NCBI RefSeq assembly: GCF_003430825.1
Contig: NZ_CP024047.1
Span: 2,914,001-2,978,000, forward strand
Origin: Natrarchaeobaculum sulfurireducens
GTDB taxonomy: Archaea > Halobacteriota > Halobacteria > Halobacteriales > Natrialbaceae
DNA length: 64,000 nucleotides
Direction: 5' to 3'
Shown here: positions 63,958 to 64,000 of the stretch, one piece after another
How the letters are laid out: the number at the start of each line of letters is the position of its first letter
How positions within the stretch are numbered: position 1 is the first letter of the stretch
Program-made: the position numbers and the translations under genes
The notes under the pieces: generated by a model
Told to the model about the DNA's origin: nothing
Database searches by the model: none
What the model saw: the letters and a program-made list of their open reading frames with translations, nothing else

Positions 63958-64000
63958 CGCGCGGGGACTCGGAGCAGATTTTTGGGGAGCGATAGGGGTA

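Overview
The window is haloarchaeal chromosome (class Halobacteria). The proteins are strongly acidic, GC is high with many CTCGAG sites, start contexts are mostly leaderless with TATA-like boxes about 27 nt upstream, and the gene set is archaeal: ArcS, TrmY, Pus10, Nob1, aIF5B, Dph6, CetZ, Bat-type regulators, Orc1/Cdc6 and PilA-type pilins. The CTCGAG richness recalls Natrialbales genera, but that placement is only inference.

Layout. 1-3.3 kb: tRNA archaeosine genes (3' part of tgtA, a TRAM protein, arcS). 3.4-6.4 kb: a DUF308 membrane protein and two overlapping response-regulator genes. 6.4-7.6 kb: gene-poor, with a hairpin resembling an IS200/IS605 end. 7.6-11.4 kb: poorly characterised haloarchaeal genes and an EamA permease. 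11.4-17.8 kb: an accessory island, AT-richer in its middle, with a short Orc1/Cdc6, a PhiH1-repressor-like wHTH cut by a stop, three PilA-like pilins, an HTH/possibly LAGLIDADG-like gene broken by a 4-nt tandem repeat, and a decayed chain of tiny coupled ORFs (zinc-finger proteins, a DUF7845-like protein) ending at tRNA-Pro(CGG). This looks like a remnant of one or more integrated elements.

17.9-46.4 kb is mainly housekeeping: trmY, dph6, DUF373, sppA, a coiled-coil protein, cetZ, a DHH phosphoesterase, a glycosyltransferase, a Nudix hydrolase, pus10, rnhB, secF-secD, pgi, a CPBP protease, nob1, infB, pyrG and guaA(B). At 46.4-47.9 kb an autonomous tnpB (IS1341-type) element with a hairpin-rich putative reRNA abuts a DUF7126-like gene and supplies its stop codon. 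48.4-64 kb: folate cyclo-ligase, moaB/mogA, an MDR oxidoreductase, a striking Gln-rich low-complexity protein, an Idi-like Nudix protein, a FemAB-like protein, a divergent lrp/carA pair with a palindromic operator, a receiver-GAF/DUF7504 pair, and the divergent purine genes purN-purH(AICARFT fusion) and purB.

Themes. Several genes act on tRNA (TgtA, ArcS, TrmY, Pus10; TrmY methylates the pseudouridine that Pus10 makes at position 54). Nucleotide synthesis is represented by pyrG, guaA(B), carA, purH and purB. The most unusual signals are: a duplicated purH 3' end encoding the same C-terminal peptide with different codons across an inserted segment; paired 19-bp repeats between purH and purB; a shared leader motif in front of two pilin genes; the Gln-rich protein; and the island next to tRNA-Pro. 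No CRISPR array, rRNA or confident replication origin was seen. Family names are from recognition of motifs by eye, not from searches.
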